From NCBI GenBank assembly GCA_019747875.1, contig JAIEQI010000001.1, forward strand, positions 88,749-152,748: a stretch of 64,000 nt of DNA. Reading direction: 5' to 3'. The notes beneath the pieces were generated by a model that was given only the letters and a program-made list of their open reading frames with translations, was not told where the DNA came from and did not search any database. Source of the stretch: Candidatus Obscuribacterales bacterium. Its GTDB lineage: Bacteria > Cyanobacteriota > Vampirovibrionia > Obscuribacterales > Obscuribacteraceae. A program made the translations under genes and the position numbers. Of the stretch, positions 34,745 to 44,316 are shown piece by piece; the first letter of the stretch is position 1, and each line of letters starts with the position of its first letter.

Positions 34745-34818
34745 GTGTTACCCATAGGTTTCATCTGCAATTTTTGAACTTATGAGGTCCACTTGATAGA
34801 GATAACCCATTAATAACC
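34745..34818 (-). tRNA. Divergent tRNA-Met(CAT)-like sequence, possibly decayed
   Basis: The spacing fits a 74-nt tRNA exactly. The acceptor GGTTATT/GGTAACA pairs at six of seven positions. The anticodon arm TGGAC-CTCATAA-GTTCA is perfect and reads CAT. A 5-nt variable loop and a 17-nt T arm (TGCAG-ATGAAAC-CTATG) follow. However, the T stem pairs poorly, the T loop lacks TTC, and the D stem has only three pairs. It fills a gap in the array between tRNA-Val and tRNA-Arg. Confidence 0.4.
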
Positions 34819-34878
34819 GCACCGAGAACCACTGATCTTGCTCCGGATGATGGTGAAGCAACATCAACGTCGGACAAT

Positions 34879-34953
34879 TTCGCCTTACTTGGATTCGAAC
34901 CAAGGACTTTCTCGTTAGAAGCGAGGTGCTCTTTCCGCTGAACTATAAGGCGA
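34879..34953 (-). tRNA. tRNA-Arg(TCT)
   Basis: The acceptor TCGCCTT/AAGGCGA is perfect. The anticodon arm CCTCG-CTTCTAA-CGAGA reads TCT, with a C-A mismatch at the outermost pair. The T arm CTTGG-TTCGAAT-CCAAG is perfect. The discriminator is A and CCA is absent. Confidence 0.87.
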
Positions 34954-34957
34954 CAAC

Positions 34958-35030
34958 TGACCCCAGTTGGATTCGAACCAACGACTAAGCGCTTAAGAGG
35001 CGCGTACTCTACCAGCTGAGTTATGAGGCC
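34958..35030 (-). tRNA. tRNA-Lys(CTT)
   Basis: The acceptor GGCCTCA/TGGGGTC pairs with two wobbles. The D arm AACTCAGCTGGTAGAGT is canonical. The anticodon arm CGCGC-CTCTTAA-GCGCT reads CTT, with a C-T mismatch at the outer pair. The T arm GTTGG-TTCGAAT-CCAAC is perfect. Confidence 0.87.
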
Positions 35031-35032
35031 AC

Positions 35033-35105
35033 AGCCTTCGGTCAGAGTCGAACTGACAAATGAGAACTTACAAGGTTCTTCCTGTACCAATTGAGGCACG
35101 AAGGC
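35033..35105 (-). tRNA. tRNA-Thr(TGT)
   Basis: The acceptor GCCTTCG/CGAAGGC is perfect. The anticodon arm AGAAC-CTTGTAA-GTTCT reads TGT. The T arm GTCAG-TTCGACT-CTGAC is perfect. The discriminator is T, unusual for a bacterial threonine tRNA. CCA is absent. Confidence 0.87.
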
Positions 35106-35112
35106 AATAACT

Positions 35113-35187
35113 TGGAGACGGTGAGAATCGAACTCACCCCACGGAGCTTGCAAGGCCCCGTCGCCGTCCTTGGTAACATGCATCCCC
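35113..35187 (-). tRNA. tRNA-Ala(TGC)
   Basis: The acceptor GGGGATG/CGTCTCC pairs with two G-U pairs. The anticodon arm GGGGC-CTTGCAA-GCTCC reads TGC. The T arm GTGAG-TTCGATT-CTCAC is perfect. The D arm is poor, and the G3-U70 pair typical of alanine tRNAs is present (third acceptor pair G-T). Confidence 0.8.
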
Positions 35188-35508
35188 GGATCAAGCTTAC
35201 GCTCGGGTTCTTGTTGCCTTATTGACTCTTCTGCTTTGTTTATTAGGGACATCATTACCGTATTCCTCGTTTGTCGTAATTACCAGCGCGCACACGCGTG
35301 TCTTCGCCGACCAGCTAATTTGTCTGCTGGCGACGGATGACTTACTTGCGAGCTGTAACGAGAAAAACACGACTAATGTCCTAAATATGAAACCTACTCT
35401 TTTCAAGTTATAACAGTATGCAAGATTGGTCAAGTGGGAATCTTACTGAAGTAAATGAATTTTACGCCATCGCTGGGCACCAGATTCGGTGGCGCAGGGC
35501 TAGCTTGT

Positions 35509-35537
35509 CGGGCGTACACACCACACGCGTACGCCCG
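35509..35537. repeat. 9-bp inverted repeat
   Basis: CGGGCGTAC (35509-35517) pairs with GTACGCCCG (35529-35537) across 11 nt. It lies directly before an intrinsic terminator and may be part of the same 3' structure of an unrecognised small transcript. Confidence 0.5.
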
Positions 35538-35552
35538 GCACCACGGGGAGCG

Positions 35553-35579
35553 GCTGAGGGAGCGCTCAGCGCATTTTTT
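35553..35579 (+). terminator. Intrinsic terminator
   Basis: GCTGAG/CTCAGC (35553-35558 with 35565-35570) is followed by GCATTTTTT. No plus-strand gene is evident just upstream, so it may end a small RNA from the gap. Confidence 0.6.
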
Positions 35580-35812
35580 CGAAGCGGCAACATCTTGATC
35601 GAACAATCAATGTTCTCTTCAGACTCTCTTCCCCAAAGAGCCCGTACAATGCATCCGGCGAAAACGACAAAACAGCTACCTGCTATCCAGTCATTTAACC
35701 CTGGCTTAATTCAGACGGGGATCTAAATCGCAAGCAAGACTTGTAAGATATTCAAACCAGAAATCTATATAGACTCCTCGCCAACAGACAAGATTCGATA
35801 AGGAAATCCACA

Positions 35813-36412
35813 ATGATAAAAAACAACGCCGTCAAGAATTCCTTGCTCTTGCTTCTGCTTCTAGGCGGCGCAGGTTCAGCTCAAGCCGAGGAAAGTAAGA
35901 AGAACAGCAGCGAGGCAAAGCAAAACACATCGAGTTCTGCTGGCAAAGGCGAAAGCAAAAACGTGGAAATGGAAAAATTGGGATTTCTGACTGGCTCATG
36001 GAACTACACTGCGACCCATGTGAAAAAGGACAAAAACGGAAAAGAAGAAGTGGAGACCGGAAAGTTCATCTCTCGATTCGGTCCTGGAAACAATTCGTTG
36101 ATCATTGAATTGCACGGGAGCAGTTCTCAAGGTGAGGACGTGATTATGGATCTAATCGGCTGGGATCCTAAAACGAAGTCATATGAGACCATAACAACCG
36201 GCAGCTCGTTCCCTACGTTCATGCACGGAAAAGCCTACTGGAACAAGGATCTCTTCACTATGGAAATCAATTCCAAGAGGAACAATATCCCAAGCCAAGC
36301 TCGCATCATTTATAAGCGAATCCGGGATAATGAGATGCAAGTTGAGGAATGGTTCCAAAGGGGAGCGGAGCCTCACAAACACTCGATGACAATGAAACTT
36401 TCAAAGGCATAG
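35813..36412 (+). CDS. Secreted DUF1579-like (lipocalin-type) protein
   Basis: This 199-residue protein has a Leu-rich signal peptide (NSLLLLLLLGGAGSAQA) and a Ser/Lys-rich linker of about 30 residues. A beta-barrel-like domain opens with MEKLGFLTGSWNYTATHV, the usual opening of DUF1579 and heme-binding-like proteins. AAGGAAATCCACA precedes the ATG. It is the first of a possible six-gene run leading into the ATPase operon; the link to that system is by position only. Confidence 0.7.
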   Translation: MIKNNAVKNSLLLLLLLGGAGSAQAEESKKNSSEAKQNTSSSAGKGESKNVEMEKLGFLTGSWNYTATHVKKDKNGKEEVETGKFISRFGPGNNSLIIELHGSSSQGEDVIMDLIGWDPKTKSYETITTGSSFPTFMHGKAYWNKDLFTMEINSKRNNIPSQARIIYKRIRDNEMQVEEWFQRGAEPHKHSMTMKLSKA

Positions 36413-36439
36413 GAAGCGATTAGCGCGAAGGAGATCCCG

Positions 36440-37210
36440 ATGATCGGCAAACAAGTAATAGTTTGGGCAGTGCTCTCTTTGAGTGTGCTCAGCACAATAA
36501 TCAGTACTCCAATGCTTGCCGCATCAACCTGGACAACTTTTAAATCTGCTGATATCACATTCGACTACCCCACAACTAACGGTTCGCCGACCATCAAGAA
36601 GATCAAAGCTGCGCCGCTGGCAAATCCCGATGAGAAGCCGGATGGAGTAGCGCCTGAGCACTGGGAACTTTCCTTCGCGAAGTCGTCCGGCAAAATCTGG
36701 ATCATTCCCACTGAAGAGAAAGGAAATAAAAAGTTTCACGATGCCTATCCGCCCATTGATAATGCCGTGAAATCGCTAGGTCCAATTCTCCAAAAGAAAG
36801 CTGCGTCTCCAAAGGACATCCCGTTTCTCCCGTGGGGCGATTGGTCATCACCATTTTTTGCGCATGTGAAATACCTCAATGCAAAAAATGCAAACCTGGT
36901 TCGCTTCATCGCGGAATACCAAATCGAACCCGACGTGCTTTCTAACGACCGCTTGATTTATGCGGCGCAAGGACTAACGACGGACGGAAAATACTACATC
37001 TCCATCAGCATGCCGGTGAAAGCGAGCTTCCTCCCAGAGAAGAGCGACTTACCGAAGTGGAGCAAAGACAAAATCGAGAAGTTCAATGCGGACTACGAGA
37101 AATATACAGCATCGCAAAAAGCAAAGTTAGAGAAACTTGCTGATACAGGGTATTCTCCGTCTCTGGTTGAACTCGACAAACTTGTTCAGTCGATCACAGT
37201 AAAGAAGTAG
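36440..37210 (+). CDS. Secreted protein of unknown function
   Basis: This 256-residue protein has a signal peptide (VIVWAVLSLSVLSTII, cleavage near MLAAS). The mature part is mixed alpha/beta (KSADITFDYPTTNGSP, KYYISISMPVKASFLPE) with a long Lys-rich helix near the C-terminus. AAGGAGAT lies 7 nt before the ATG. It ends 15 bp before the MoxR-type ATPase gene, so cotranscription is likely. The family is not recognised. Confidence 0.75.
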   Translation: MIGKQVIVWAVLSLSVLSTIISTPMLAASTWTTFKSADITFDYPTTNGSPTIKKIKAAPLANPDEKPDGVAPEHWELSFAKSSGKIWIIPTEEKGNKKFHDAYPPIDNAVKSLGPILQKKAASPKDIPFLPWGDWSSPFFAHVKYLNAKNANLVRFIAEYQIEPDVLSNDRLIYAAQGLTTDGKYYISISMPVKASFLPEKSDLPKWSKDKIEKFNADYEKYTASQKAKLEKLADTGYSPSLVELDKLVQSITVKK

Positions 37211-37225
37211 GATAAGAGAAGCACG

Positions 37226-38332
37226 ATGAACTCGAAGAAAAGCGATAGCAACCAAGAGATCCAGCGTCCACCTGCAGAAATGCTTTACGCAGATGAGTTG
37301 AAAATGCTGGCTCAGGAAGATGCAAAACAAGCAAAACCTGAGGGGTGGTTGCTCTCTCCCAGATCCGTGATTCGATTCATAACTGGTGATAAAAAAGCCG
37401 GACTGCAGCCGAAGTTTGTCGGCAATAGAAGTTTCCTCGAGCGTTGCGTTGTCGCGTTGGCGACCAGCCGAGGACTTATGCTTATCGGAGAACCCGGCAC
37501 CGCCAAAAGCTATTTAAGTGAACTTCTATCTGCTGCAATTTCAGGCGACTCCACTCTGACTATTCAAGGAAGTGGTGGCACAACCGAGGACAATATTCGC
37601 TATTCATGGAATTATGCATTATTACTGGCAGAGGGACCGAGCCCACGCTCTCTAGTTCCAGCGCCGCTCCACCGAGGAATGCAAAAGGGGAAGATTGTAC
37701 GGTTTGAGGAAATCACCCGCTGCCCATTGGAGATTCAAGATACCTTGCTATCCGTTTTGAGCGATCGCGTTCTTGCAATTCCTGAGTTGCCTGATGACGA
37801 GAGAATGCTATTCGCAAAGCAGGGTTTCAACATAATCGCCACAGCAAACACTCGCGACCGCGGCGTGAACGAAATGAGTGCTGCTCTAAAACGCCGTTTC
37901 AATTTCGAAACGGTGCAAGCAATTAGAGATATCAACGAAGAAATGGAACTCGTGCAGCGCGAAACTACAAAGCTGTTTAAGCGTGCATCGATTCCAGTTG
38001 AAATGCCAGCTGATGTCACGCAAGTTTTGGTGACAGCATTTCACGAATTGCGGAATGCAAAAACGGTGGAAGGACAAGCGCTCGAAGGAATGACTACGGT
38101 AATGAGTACGGCCGAGGCAATCTCGACCGGATACGCAGCTGGTCTGCACGCATACTACTATTCTTCCGGAAGTCCAACCGGCGATCATCTTGTGCATAGC
38201 CTTCTTGGCACTGCACTTAAGGACAACCCTGATGATATCAAAAAGCTACGGCACTACTTCAATCACGCTGTTCGCGGTCGCAAAGGAAAAGTATGGCAAG
38301 AGTTTTACGAGGCGCATAAACATTTGCCATGA
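37226..38332 (+). CDS. MoxR-type AAA ATPase
   Basis: This 368-residue AAA+ ATPase is of the MoxR/AAA_5 type. The Walker A motif is GEPGTAKS with Lys94. Walker B is IVRFEEIT near residue 155, and sensor 1 lies in [12 protein letters not shown] near 203. An arginine-finger region reads ALKRRFNFE. MoxR ATPases act as chaperone-like remodellers with VWA-domain partners. The gene's last four bases overlap the start of the DUF5682 gene (ATGA), so the two are translationally coupled. This is the first gene of the four-gene module. Confidence 0.92.
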   Translation: MNSKKSDSNQEIQRPPAEMLYADELKMLAQEDAKQAKPEGWLLSPRSVIRFITGDKKAGLQPKFVGNRSFLERCVVALATSRGLMLIGEPGTAKSYLSELLSAAISGDSTLTIQGSGGTTEDNIRYSWNYALLLAEGPSPRSLVPAPLHRGMQKGKIVRFEEITRCPLEIQDTLLSVLSDRVLAIPELPDDERMLFAKQGFNIIATANTRDRGVNEMSAALKRRFNFETVQAIRDINEEMELVQRETTKLFKRASIPVEMPADVTQVLVTAFHELRNAKTVEGQALEGMTTVMSTAEAISTGYAAGLHAYYYSSGSPTGDHLVHSLLGTALKDNPDDIKKLRHYFNHAVRGRKGKVWQEFYEAHKHLP

Positions 38333-40824
38333 ACCCCCGCATACTAGACAGCGCTGCCGACATAGTCTTCTTTCCAGTCCGCCATCACAGTCCAACCGCG
38401 GCTTTATTACTATCATCCCTCCTGAAGCAAGTGAAGCCAAGCGCTGTCTTGATCGAAGGACCGTCCGATTACAACGAACAGCTTAGCGAATTGCTTCTCG
38501 ATCACCAATTACCAATCGCTATCTACAGTTATTTCGAAGATGCACTCGGCGAACGCAGCGGGGCATTCTATCCATTTTGCGAATACTCACCAGAATGGCA
38601 GGCCGTAACTCAAGGACTACGGCAAGGGGCAAAAGTAGAATTTATTGATTTACCGTGGGCTGACCTTTCTAATTACAGCCGACGGCGTAATCTGTACTCA
38701 GACGAAGACCAGGGTTCGATTCCTTATATCAAGGAACTCTGCAAGCAGCTTGAGGTGGACGACTTCAGCGAACTCTGGGACAAAATCATTGAAATCGAAG
38801 ATCCCCCTCTGCCAGAGTACATGAGACGCTGCCATTATCTCTGCTATCACATGCGTGTTTTCGGAGGCAATGATAGTGAAACAATCGCACGCGAAGAATG
38901 CATGGCCAACTTCATCAAACGAGCCGCAGAAGAGACAAAAGGAAAAGTTGTAGTTGTTACCGGTGGGATGCACTCATATGCTCTTTATGCGCGCTTGCTC
39001 GGCACAGAGGAAGAGAAGCATGAGTTCACGCATTTGAAAGAACAGGTTGAGCCTGATCGCCTTCTACCATGGTGGCTCAATTTCGATTCCGGCGACCTAA
39101 GCACTAATGACAGCGAGCAGCATGCTAGTGATGGCAATGTTGAAGATCACGAAGTTGAAGATCACGAAGCTGATCAAGGAGACGAGGATCACGATGAAGT
39201 AGAGCGTGCTGACGAGAAAGCCTGCACTCCACCGATCTCCAATCCGACAGCGGCCGTAAGAGGACTCGCTTTGACGCCATATTCATACGAACGGCTAGAC
39301 AGCCTTACGGGCTACGAATCCGGAATGCCAACACCAGGATTTTACCACCAGGTTTTCCACGACCGAAAGAAGAACAAAGCCGATAGCTACCGCGTTCTTC
39401 TAATGAACACCATCACAACACTGCGCAAAAAAAAGAAACAACAAATTTCCAGCGCGGATCTAATTGCGGTCGAAACCAGCTCTTGTGCGCTTGCGGCTTT
39501 GCGCGGACATAAGGAGGTCTGGCGAACAGATTTGATCGATGGTGTAATATCCGCAGTCTTGAAAGACGAGCGAAACTTCGACATTCCCCATCCATTTCTC
39601 CTAGCAATTGAAGAATCCTTGCGCGGAGACATTGTTGGTCGGTTGTCCGAAAAAGCGAAAGTCCCACCGCTTGTCCAAGAAGTGGAAACAACACTACGCC
39701 AATGGAACATTTATCCAGAAAAAGCGGAGCGCATTCTCCACTTAGAATTGGGTGACGAACTAGCCTCAAACCAGAGCATGTTTCTTCATAAACTTGCCGT
39801 GCTGCAAATTCCCGGAATTGTATTGAAAGCGTCACCTTTCGATGATGACTTTGAAGACATTCAGCCGATCGAAACCTGGTCAGTCCAGCAAACGACCGGA
39901 TTTCATGCAGCTGTCATCGAAGCATCAATCTACGGCAACACTCTTAAGGAAGCTGCTATGGCGAAGCTTCTGGAAGATACACAGCGAGATAAAAACACAG
40001 CAAGCGCTGCAAAGTCCTTGCTTGCCGCATGTTTGATGGGCATTAAAGAACTAGCAACGGAATTACAAGCTAGCTTGCTGGAACAGATTCAGCAAGACAG
40101 CGACCTATTGCGAGTTGGCACGGCACTCAATCACACTCTTTATCTAGCTAAATATGATCGTGTTCTTCGTTCTAAACCTCTTGAGTCAGTGCAAGAATTA
40201 CTGCTAGCATTTTTCGAGCGCTGTTTATGGCTTCTCGACTCTCAAGGCGCAGCCAGCTACGAGAACCGCCCAATCGAATTCCTGATGAAATCGCTCATGG
40301 AAACCGACGAGCAACTCAAGTCGTCTAGCCCAGCAGCTAGAGCATATTTTCTAGACGTGCTAAAACGCCTCCGTACAGCTGCAAATACAGCCGCATTTAT
40401 TCGCGGTGCTTCCTGTGGAATTCTTTGGACGCGAAACGAAATTCAACAAGAGGCACTAGTGGAGGATCTCACTTATTTCTCCAGTCCAATCACAATTGGT
40501 GAGTTTTTGAATGGATTGATTGCTCTTGCAAAAGAAAGCCTTAAACAAAGAGATGACCTGCTCAAAAGCCTCGACCAGTTTTTGCTTTCGTTCTCAGTAG
40601 ATCAATTTCTGGAAGCACTGCCAAAGACGCGCTTAGCCTTTTCCGCATTTAGCCCACGCGAAAGGCATATGCTCGCGACGAAAATTCTAAAGCTGACACA
40701 AGCAACTAGTTCGGATATTGACCTCGAATCTGACTTAGATATGGAATCTGCGACTCAGATGCTGATTCTTGAAGATCGCATTAGCGCTAACTTGCGAAAA
40801 TATGGTTTGCGGGGATTAAACTGA
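38329..40824 (+). CDS. DUF5682-family protein
   Basis: This 831-residue protein matches DUF5682, known mainly from operons with a MoxR ATPase, a VWA protein and a SWIM protein. The N-terminal about 250 residues contain [22 protein letters not shown] and [12 protein letters not shown]. The spacing of these His, Glu-Gly-Pro and Gly-Gly-x-His motifs recalls the TraB/TIKI/erythromycin-esterase-like fold; this is my inference. An acidic linker (about 262-300, rich in Asp, Glu and His) separates it from a helical remainder. It starts inside the previous gene and ends TGATG into the next. Confidence 0.85.
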   Translation: MNPRILDSAADIVFFPVRHHSPTAALLLSSLLKQVKPSAVLIEGPSDYNEQLSELLLDHQLPIAIYSYFEDALGERSGAFYPFCEYSPEWQAVTQGLRQGAKVEFIDLPWADLSNYSRRRNLYSDEDQGSIPYIKELCKQLEVDDFSELWDKIIEIEDPPLPEYMRRCHYLCYHMRVFGGNDSETIAREECMANFIKRAAEETKGKVVVVTGGMHSYALYARLLGTEEEKHEFTHLKEQVEPDRLLPWWLNFDSGDLSTNDSEQHASDGNVEDHEVEDHEADQGDEDHDEVERADEKACTPPISNPTAAVRGLALTPYSYERLDSLTGYESGMPTPGFYHQVFHDRKKNKADSYRVLLMNTITTLRKKKKQQISSADLIAVETSSCALAALRGHKEVWRTDLIDGVISAVLKDERNFDIPHPFLLAIEESLRGDIVGRLSEKAKVPPLVQEVETTLRQWNIYPEKAERILHLELGDELASNQSMFLHKLAVLQIPGIVLKASPFDDDFEDIQPIETWSVQQTTGFHAAVIEASIYGNTLKEAAMAKLLEDTQRDKNTASAAKSLLAACLMGIKELATELQASLLEQIQQDSDLLRVGTALNHTLYLAKYDRVLRSKPLESVQELLLAFFERCLWLLDSQGAASYENRPIEFLMKSLMETDEQLKSSSPAARAYFLDVLKRLRTAANTAAFIRGASCGILWTRNEIQQEALVEDLTYFSSPITIGEFLNGLIALAKESLKQRDDLLKSLDQFLLSFSVDQFLEALPKTRLAFSAFSPRERHMLATKILKLTQATSSDIDLESDLDMESATQMLILEDRISANLRKYGLRGLN

Positions 40825-41999
40825 TGGATCCGGATAATCTGCAAAATCCTACGGACGGATCGCCCAACCAAGAACAGGAAGCAAGGAAGCTTCGTTGGCG
40901 AATGGTGCTTGGAGAGTCCGCCGGTGCCTGCATGGGTGGACTAAACGATGAGACCTGGCAGAAACGCGAAAGGACCATTCGATATCTATACGATCGAGAT
41001 AACGCTGACAAGCGCGGAAAGAACATACGGCAATCTACCACCGGTGGCTTGGAAGATTCACAGCTAACCGTGCAGGATTGGATCAATGACGTTCACGAAC
41101 TTTTCCCAGAAAAAGTAGTCGAACAAATTGAAAAGGATGCGCTTGAGAAATATCAATTGAGTGAAATGGTCACCAATCCAGAAGCACTTTCACGAGCAAA
41201 ACCAAGCGAGGATTTATTACGCGCCGTGCTGCGCACGAAGCACCTCATGAATCAAGAAGTACTAGAGATTGCCCGTGTACTGGTAAGAAAAGTTGTTCAG
41301 GAAATCATGGAAAAGCTCCTGCATGAAATTCGAGCACCATTCATCGGAGCAAAGGATCGACGCCGACGAAGCAACATAAGAATTGCAAAAAACTTCGACA
41401 CGCGCGCCACAATCCTGAAGAATCTAAAGCACTACGATCCAGAGAAGAAACGGCTATTCATAGAAACCCCTATCTTCATTTCCCGGGTCAGAAAGCACAA
41501 TGAGAAATGGCAGTTGATCATTCTGTTAGATGAATCCGGAAGCATGCTCGACAACATAATCCATGCTTCGATAATGGCATCTGTGTTTTGGGGAATCAAG
41601 AGTATTCGCACCCACCTTATTATTTTTGACACAAATGTTGTTGACCTTACTAATGAGTGCAACGACCCTGTCGAAACCTTGATGAAAGTGCAGCTCGGCG
41701 GCGGAACCGACATTGGCAAGGCAGTTCACTATGGCGCCGGACTCGTGGAAAATCCAAAGAACACAATTGTCATTTTAATTAGTGATTTTTTCGAAGGTGG
41801 AAGTCAGAATTTTCTTCTCAGTCAAATTAAAGGCTTAATCGAGAGTGGTGTAACGATGCTTGGATTGGCTGCGCTTGATCGGCGAGGACAGCCAGTCTTT
41901 GATCACGATTTGGCAAAGAAGATGGCCAACCTCGGAATGCATGTAGCCGCAATGACACCAGGAGAGTTAGCCGCGTGGCTAGCGGCACGAATCAAATGA
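40824..41999 (+). CDS. VWA-domain protein (CoxE-like)
   Basis: This 391-residue protein has a helical, charged N-terminal half and a von Willebrand factor A domain from about residue 228. The metal-binding MIDAS is complete: D236-E-S-G-S240, a Thr in GGGTDIGKAV and an Asp in LISDFFEGG. MoxR/VWA pairs work as ATPase plus metal-dependent adaptor. The ATG overlaps the preceding stop (TGATG) and the gene's own stop overlaps the next start (ATGA). Confidence 0.92.
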   Translation: MDPDNLQNPTDGSPNQEQEARKLRWRMVLGESAGACMGGLNDETWQKRERTIRYLYDRDNADKRGKNIRQSTTGGLEDSQLTVQDWINDVHELFPEKVVEQIEKDALEKYQLSEMVTNPEALSRAKPSEDLLRAVLRTKHLMNQEVLEIARVLVRKVVQEIMEKLLHEIRAPFIGAKDRRRRSNIRIAKNFDTRATILKNLKHYDPEKKRLFIETPIFISRVRKHNEKWQLIILLDESGSMLDNIIHASIMASVFWGIKSIRTHLIIFDTNVVDLTNECNDPVETLMKVQLGGGTDIGKAVHYGAGLVENPKNTIVILISDFFEGGSQNFLLSQIKGLIESGVTMLGLAALDRRGQPVFDHDLAKKMANLGMHVAAMTPGELAAWLAARIK

Positions 42000-44182
42000 A
42001 ACGAGAAGATCTACTAGTTCTGACTGATGAAGATCTCGCTCTGCTGTCCAACAAAGGGACGGTTAAAAGAGCGCGCCGTGAGATTGAAGAAAAGTCCGTG
42101 GACGGGACCATCACAGATAGCGACGATGGAACTGTAAAGATCGAATGGACCGACGGAGTTGTTTGCACACTTAGCAATAACGAGCGCTTGTCAGAACGTC
42201 AGTGTACTTGTAGCGCAGTGGAGGTGTGCCGTCATCTTGTTCGCGCAGTCATTCTCTATCAGCAGTTGCATTCAAAGGTCGGGGCTAAAACGATCGGAGA
42301 TCAGCTGCCAGACAAAAAGACCCAGCCGACCGCTGCTGAAACGATCACATTATCGGAGCCAGAATTCGCCCATGAAGCGGCGGGGGCCGACAGCATCCCA
42401 CCGGCTCAGCCTCCTGCAAATGAGCCGGTTTCCAATACCGCTGAATCCGAGGCAGACCTCACTCCGCAAAACCTGGAGGCAGAATATTGGAATCCAGGGG
42501 AAATAAGCGACGAGAGCATTGAATCGATAATGAAAGCGGCCGTGCTCAAGCGCGCGCGAACGCTATTTGACCAGGGGCAACTTGTGCAACTTGTAAAAGC
42601 AAAGAAACCTCTTGCCACTTTTCTCAGCCTCGGTACAAGTATTCGTTTTTTAGTCAAGAACGATATTCGCTATACTTTTTGCAACTGCAAAGAAGAGCAG
42701 CCCTGTGTTCATGCGCCCCTTGCCGTATGGTCCTTTCGCAAACTCAAATCAAATTCCGGGATTATCTATTCTGGTTCAAAAGCTGAACAAATAGAACCAA
42801 CTCTAATTAACTCTGTAGAAAACGAATTAATCAATCTGATCAAGGTTGGACTGGCACAAGTGAGTGCAATGGGGATCGCCCATCTGAAGGATGGGATAAA
42901 CAAATGCGCGAAAGCTAAGCTCTATTCGTCCGCTGAAATCCTAGAAGAAATCGTTGACGATTGGCAAAAGTATCAGGAAGTCGATTCTCGCTTCAGTGAA
43001 GAAACGCTGCTGGAAAGCATCGCGGAGCTGATTATCCGCCACGACTTCCTGCTTTCTGGTTCCGCCGCCCTTCCTTTTCTGATGGTGAAAGGACTTTCTT
43101 CAGAACGCAATAACCTAATTGCTAGTGCTCGACTCGTTGGCATCGGCTGTGGTGTTGCACAAAAGAAAAAGCACACAATTATCTCCGCCTACTTTCAGGA
43201 TGAAGCAAATGGTTCGTTGTGTGCGCTGGTCCAGAGAAATGCTGAGAGGGAAAACAACGAAGAGCAGCGACTATATCATGCTCTGGCCTCCCGATTGCAA
43301 TACAAATCCCAATCAATAGCAGGATTAGGAAAGAGCGCGATTTTCGCAAAAGGGCTCAAGTTGAGTACAAGCCGCGAAATCTCATTCGGACGTAATCCAT
43401 TTTTGGCGGGTGCACAAACCTTTGATTGGTCCCAATTAAAGGCACCGATATTTGCAGAGAGTTTTTCAGAGTTAAGACAACTCGCCTCTTTGACCGCACC
43501 ACCATATTTGGGGCTGCGGGCAATCGGAAGCAAAATACACGTGGTTGCGATCGATAGAATCAACTTCCCTACCTTTTCGATTCTTGACCAGGCCATTACC
43601 GCCCAACTTATTGATCGCGCAGGCGAGGTGGCAACCCTACATCATCCCTACATGAGCCGCGGTGCCGCTGGAACCGAAAAGGTCCTGAAGGAATTGCTAC
43701 GGCAAGATCAGCGCTGTGTGTTCATTTCTGGTGAGGTTATAAACCGAGCGAGCGGATTACAAATTCGCCCCATCGGAATTGTATTCGAGGACAAAGAAGG
43801 AAAACGTCACCTTTGCCAACCTTGGGTCGACAAGGAAGAAGGTTCCAAGAAAGAAACTGACGACGAATTTGGCGGCACGCTGGACGAACGGCAGTCTGAT
43901 CTGGCGGATTTAGTGCGCGATGTCGGAGAGTTTCTTTCCAATATTCTACTGATAGGTCTTAATAACACGAACGAGGATCTTACAAAGCGGCTCAATTTTT
44001 TGACGGCGCGCTCCAACAATGTTGGCTCGCAATTAATTCGCACGCACCTTCAATTACTCTCTGCAGAAATGGAGCGAAAACTCCACGATCCGCAATGGGA
44101 TTCCACGCCCGCCGCGCAGCGATTTCTAACGCTAGGAGTGGTTTGGCGCATAGCACAAGACGAACTCGCAAGACTAAACTGA
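41996..44182 (+). CDS. Protein with two SWIM zinc fingers
   Basis: The ATG at 41996 overlaps the preceding stop codon (ATGA) and is preferred over an upstream GTG at 41975. The 728-residue protein has two CxCx5CxH SWIM fingers: C70/C72/C78/H80 and C229/C231/C237/H239. They are separated by an Ala/Pro/Glu-rich linker. The rest is helical and not recognised. SWIM fingers bind DNA or proteins. It closes the four-gene module; no terminator is obvious in the 134 bp that follow. Confidence 0.9.
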   Translation: MKREDLLVLTDEDLALLSNKGTVKRARREIEEKSVDGTITDSDDGTVKIEWTDGVVCTLSNNERLSERQCTCSAVEVCRHLVRAVILYQQLHSKVGAKTIGDQLPDKKTQPTAAETITLSEPEFAHEAAGADSIPPAQPPANEPVSNTAESEADLTPQNLEAEYWNPGEISDESIESIMKAAVLKRARTLFDQGQLVQLVKAKKPLATFLSLGTSIRFLVKNDIRYTFCNCKEEQPCVHAPLAVWSFRKLKSNSGIIYSGSKAEQIEPTLINSVENELINLIKVGLAQVSAMGIAHLKDGINKCAKAKLYSSAEILEEIVDDWQKYQEVDSRFSEETLLESIAELIIRHDFLLSGSAALPFLMVKGLSSERNNLIASARLVGIGCGVAQKKKHTIISAYFQDEANGSLCALVQRNAERENNEEQRLYHALASRLQYKSQSIAGLGKSAIFAKGLKLSTSREISFGRNPFLAGAQTFDWSQLKAPIFAESFSELRQLASLTAPPYLGLRAIGSKIHVVAIDRINFPTFSILDQAITAQLIDRAGEVATLHHPYMSRGAAGTEKVLKELLRQDQRCVFISGEVINRASGLQIRPIGIVFEDKEGKRHLCQPWVDKEEGSKKETDDEFGGTLDERQSDLADLVRDVGEFLSNILLIGLNNTNEDLTKRLNFLTARSNNVGSQLIRTHLQLLSAEMERKLHDPQWDSTPAAQRFLTLGVVWRIAQDELARLN

Positions 44183-44316
44183 GCATAACCTCTCAAGGCG
44201 GAGTAGCATTAGGATGTCTCAAAAGACGGTGGCAATCTTTGCCGAGCGCAAACAATGCGTTTCTGCCTGATTGGGAAGCATATCGTCCCGGTTTCTAAAA
44301 ACGGTCGCAATGGTGC

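Larger units (their letters stand above)
35188..35812. other. 625-bp gap upstream of the DUF1579 gene
   Basis: No gene was seen; short frames here lack binding sites and have shadow-like composition. The stretch carries the presumed promoter of the minus-strand tRNA array and two hairpins at 35509-35537 and 35553-35579. Confidence 0.4.

Noticed and set aside
34761..35255. 164-codon frame covering several tRNA genes on the minus strand
   Set aside because: It lies on top of five tRNAs plus the tRNA-Met-like segment; the residues come from tRNA sequence and there is no ribosome binding site.
35222..35413. 63-codon frame after the tRNA array
   Set aside because: It would start at TTG with no binding site and resembles random sequence.
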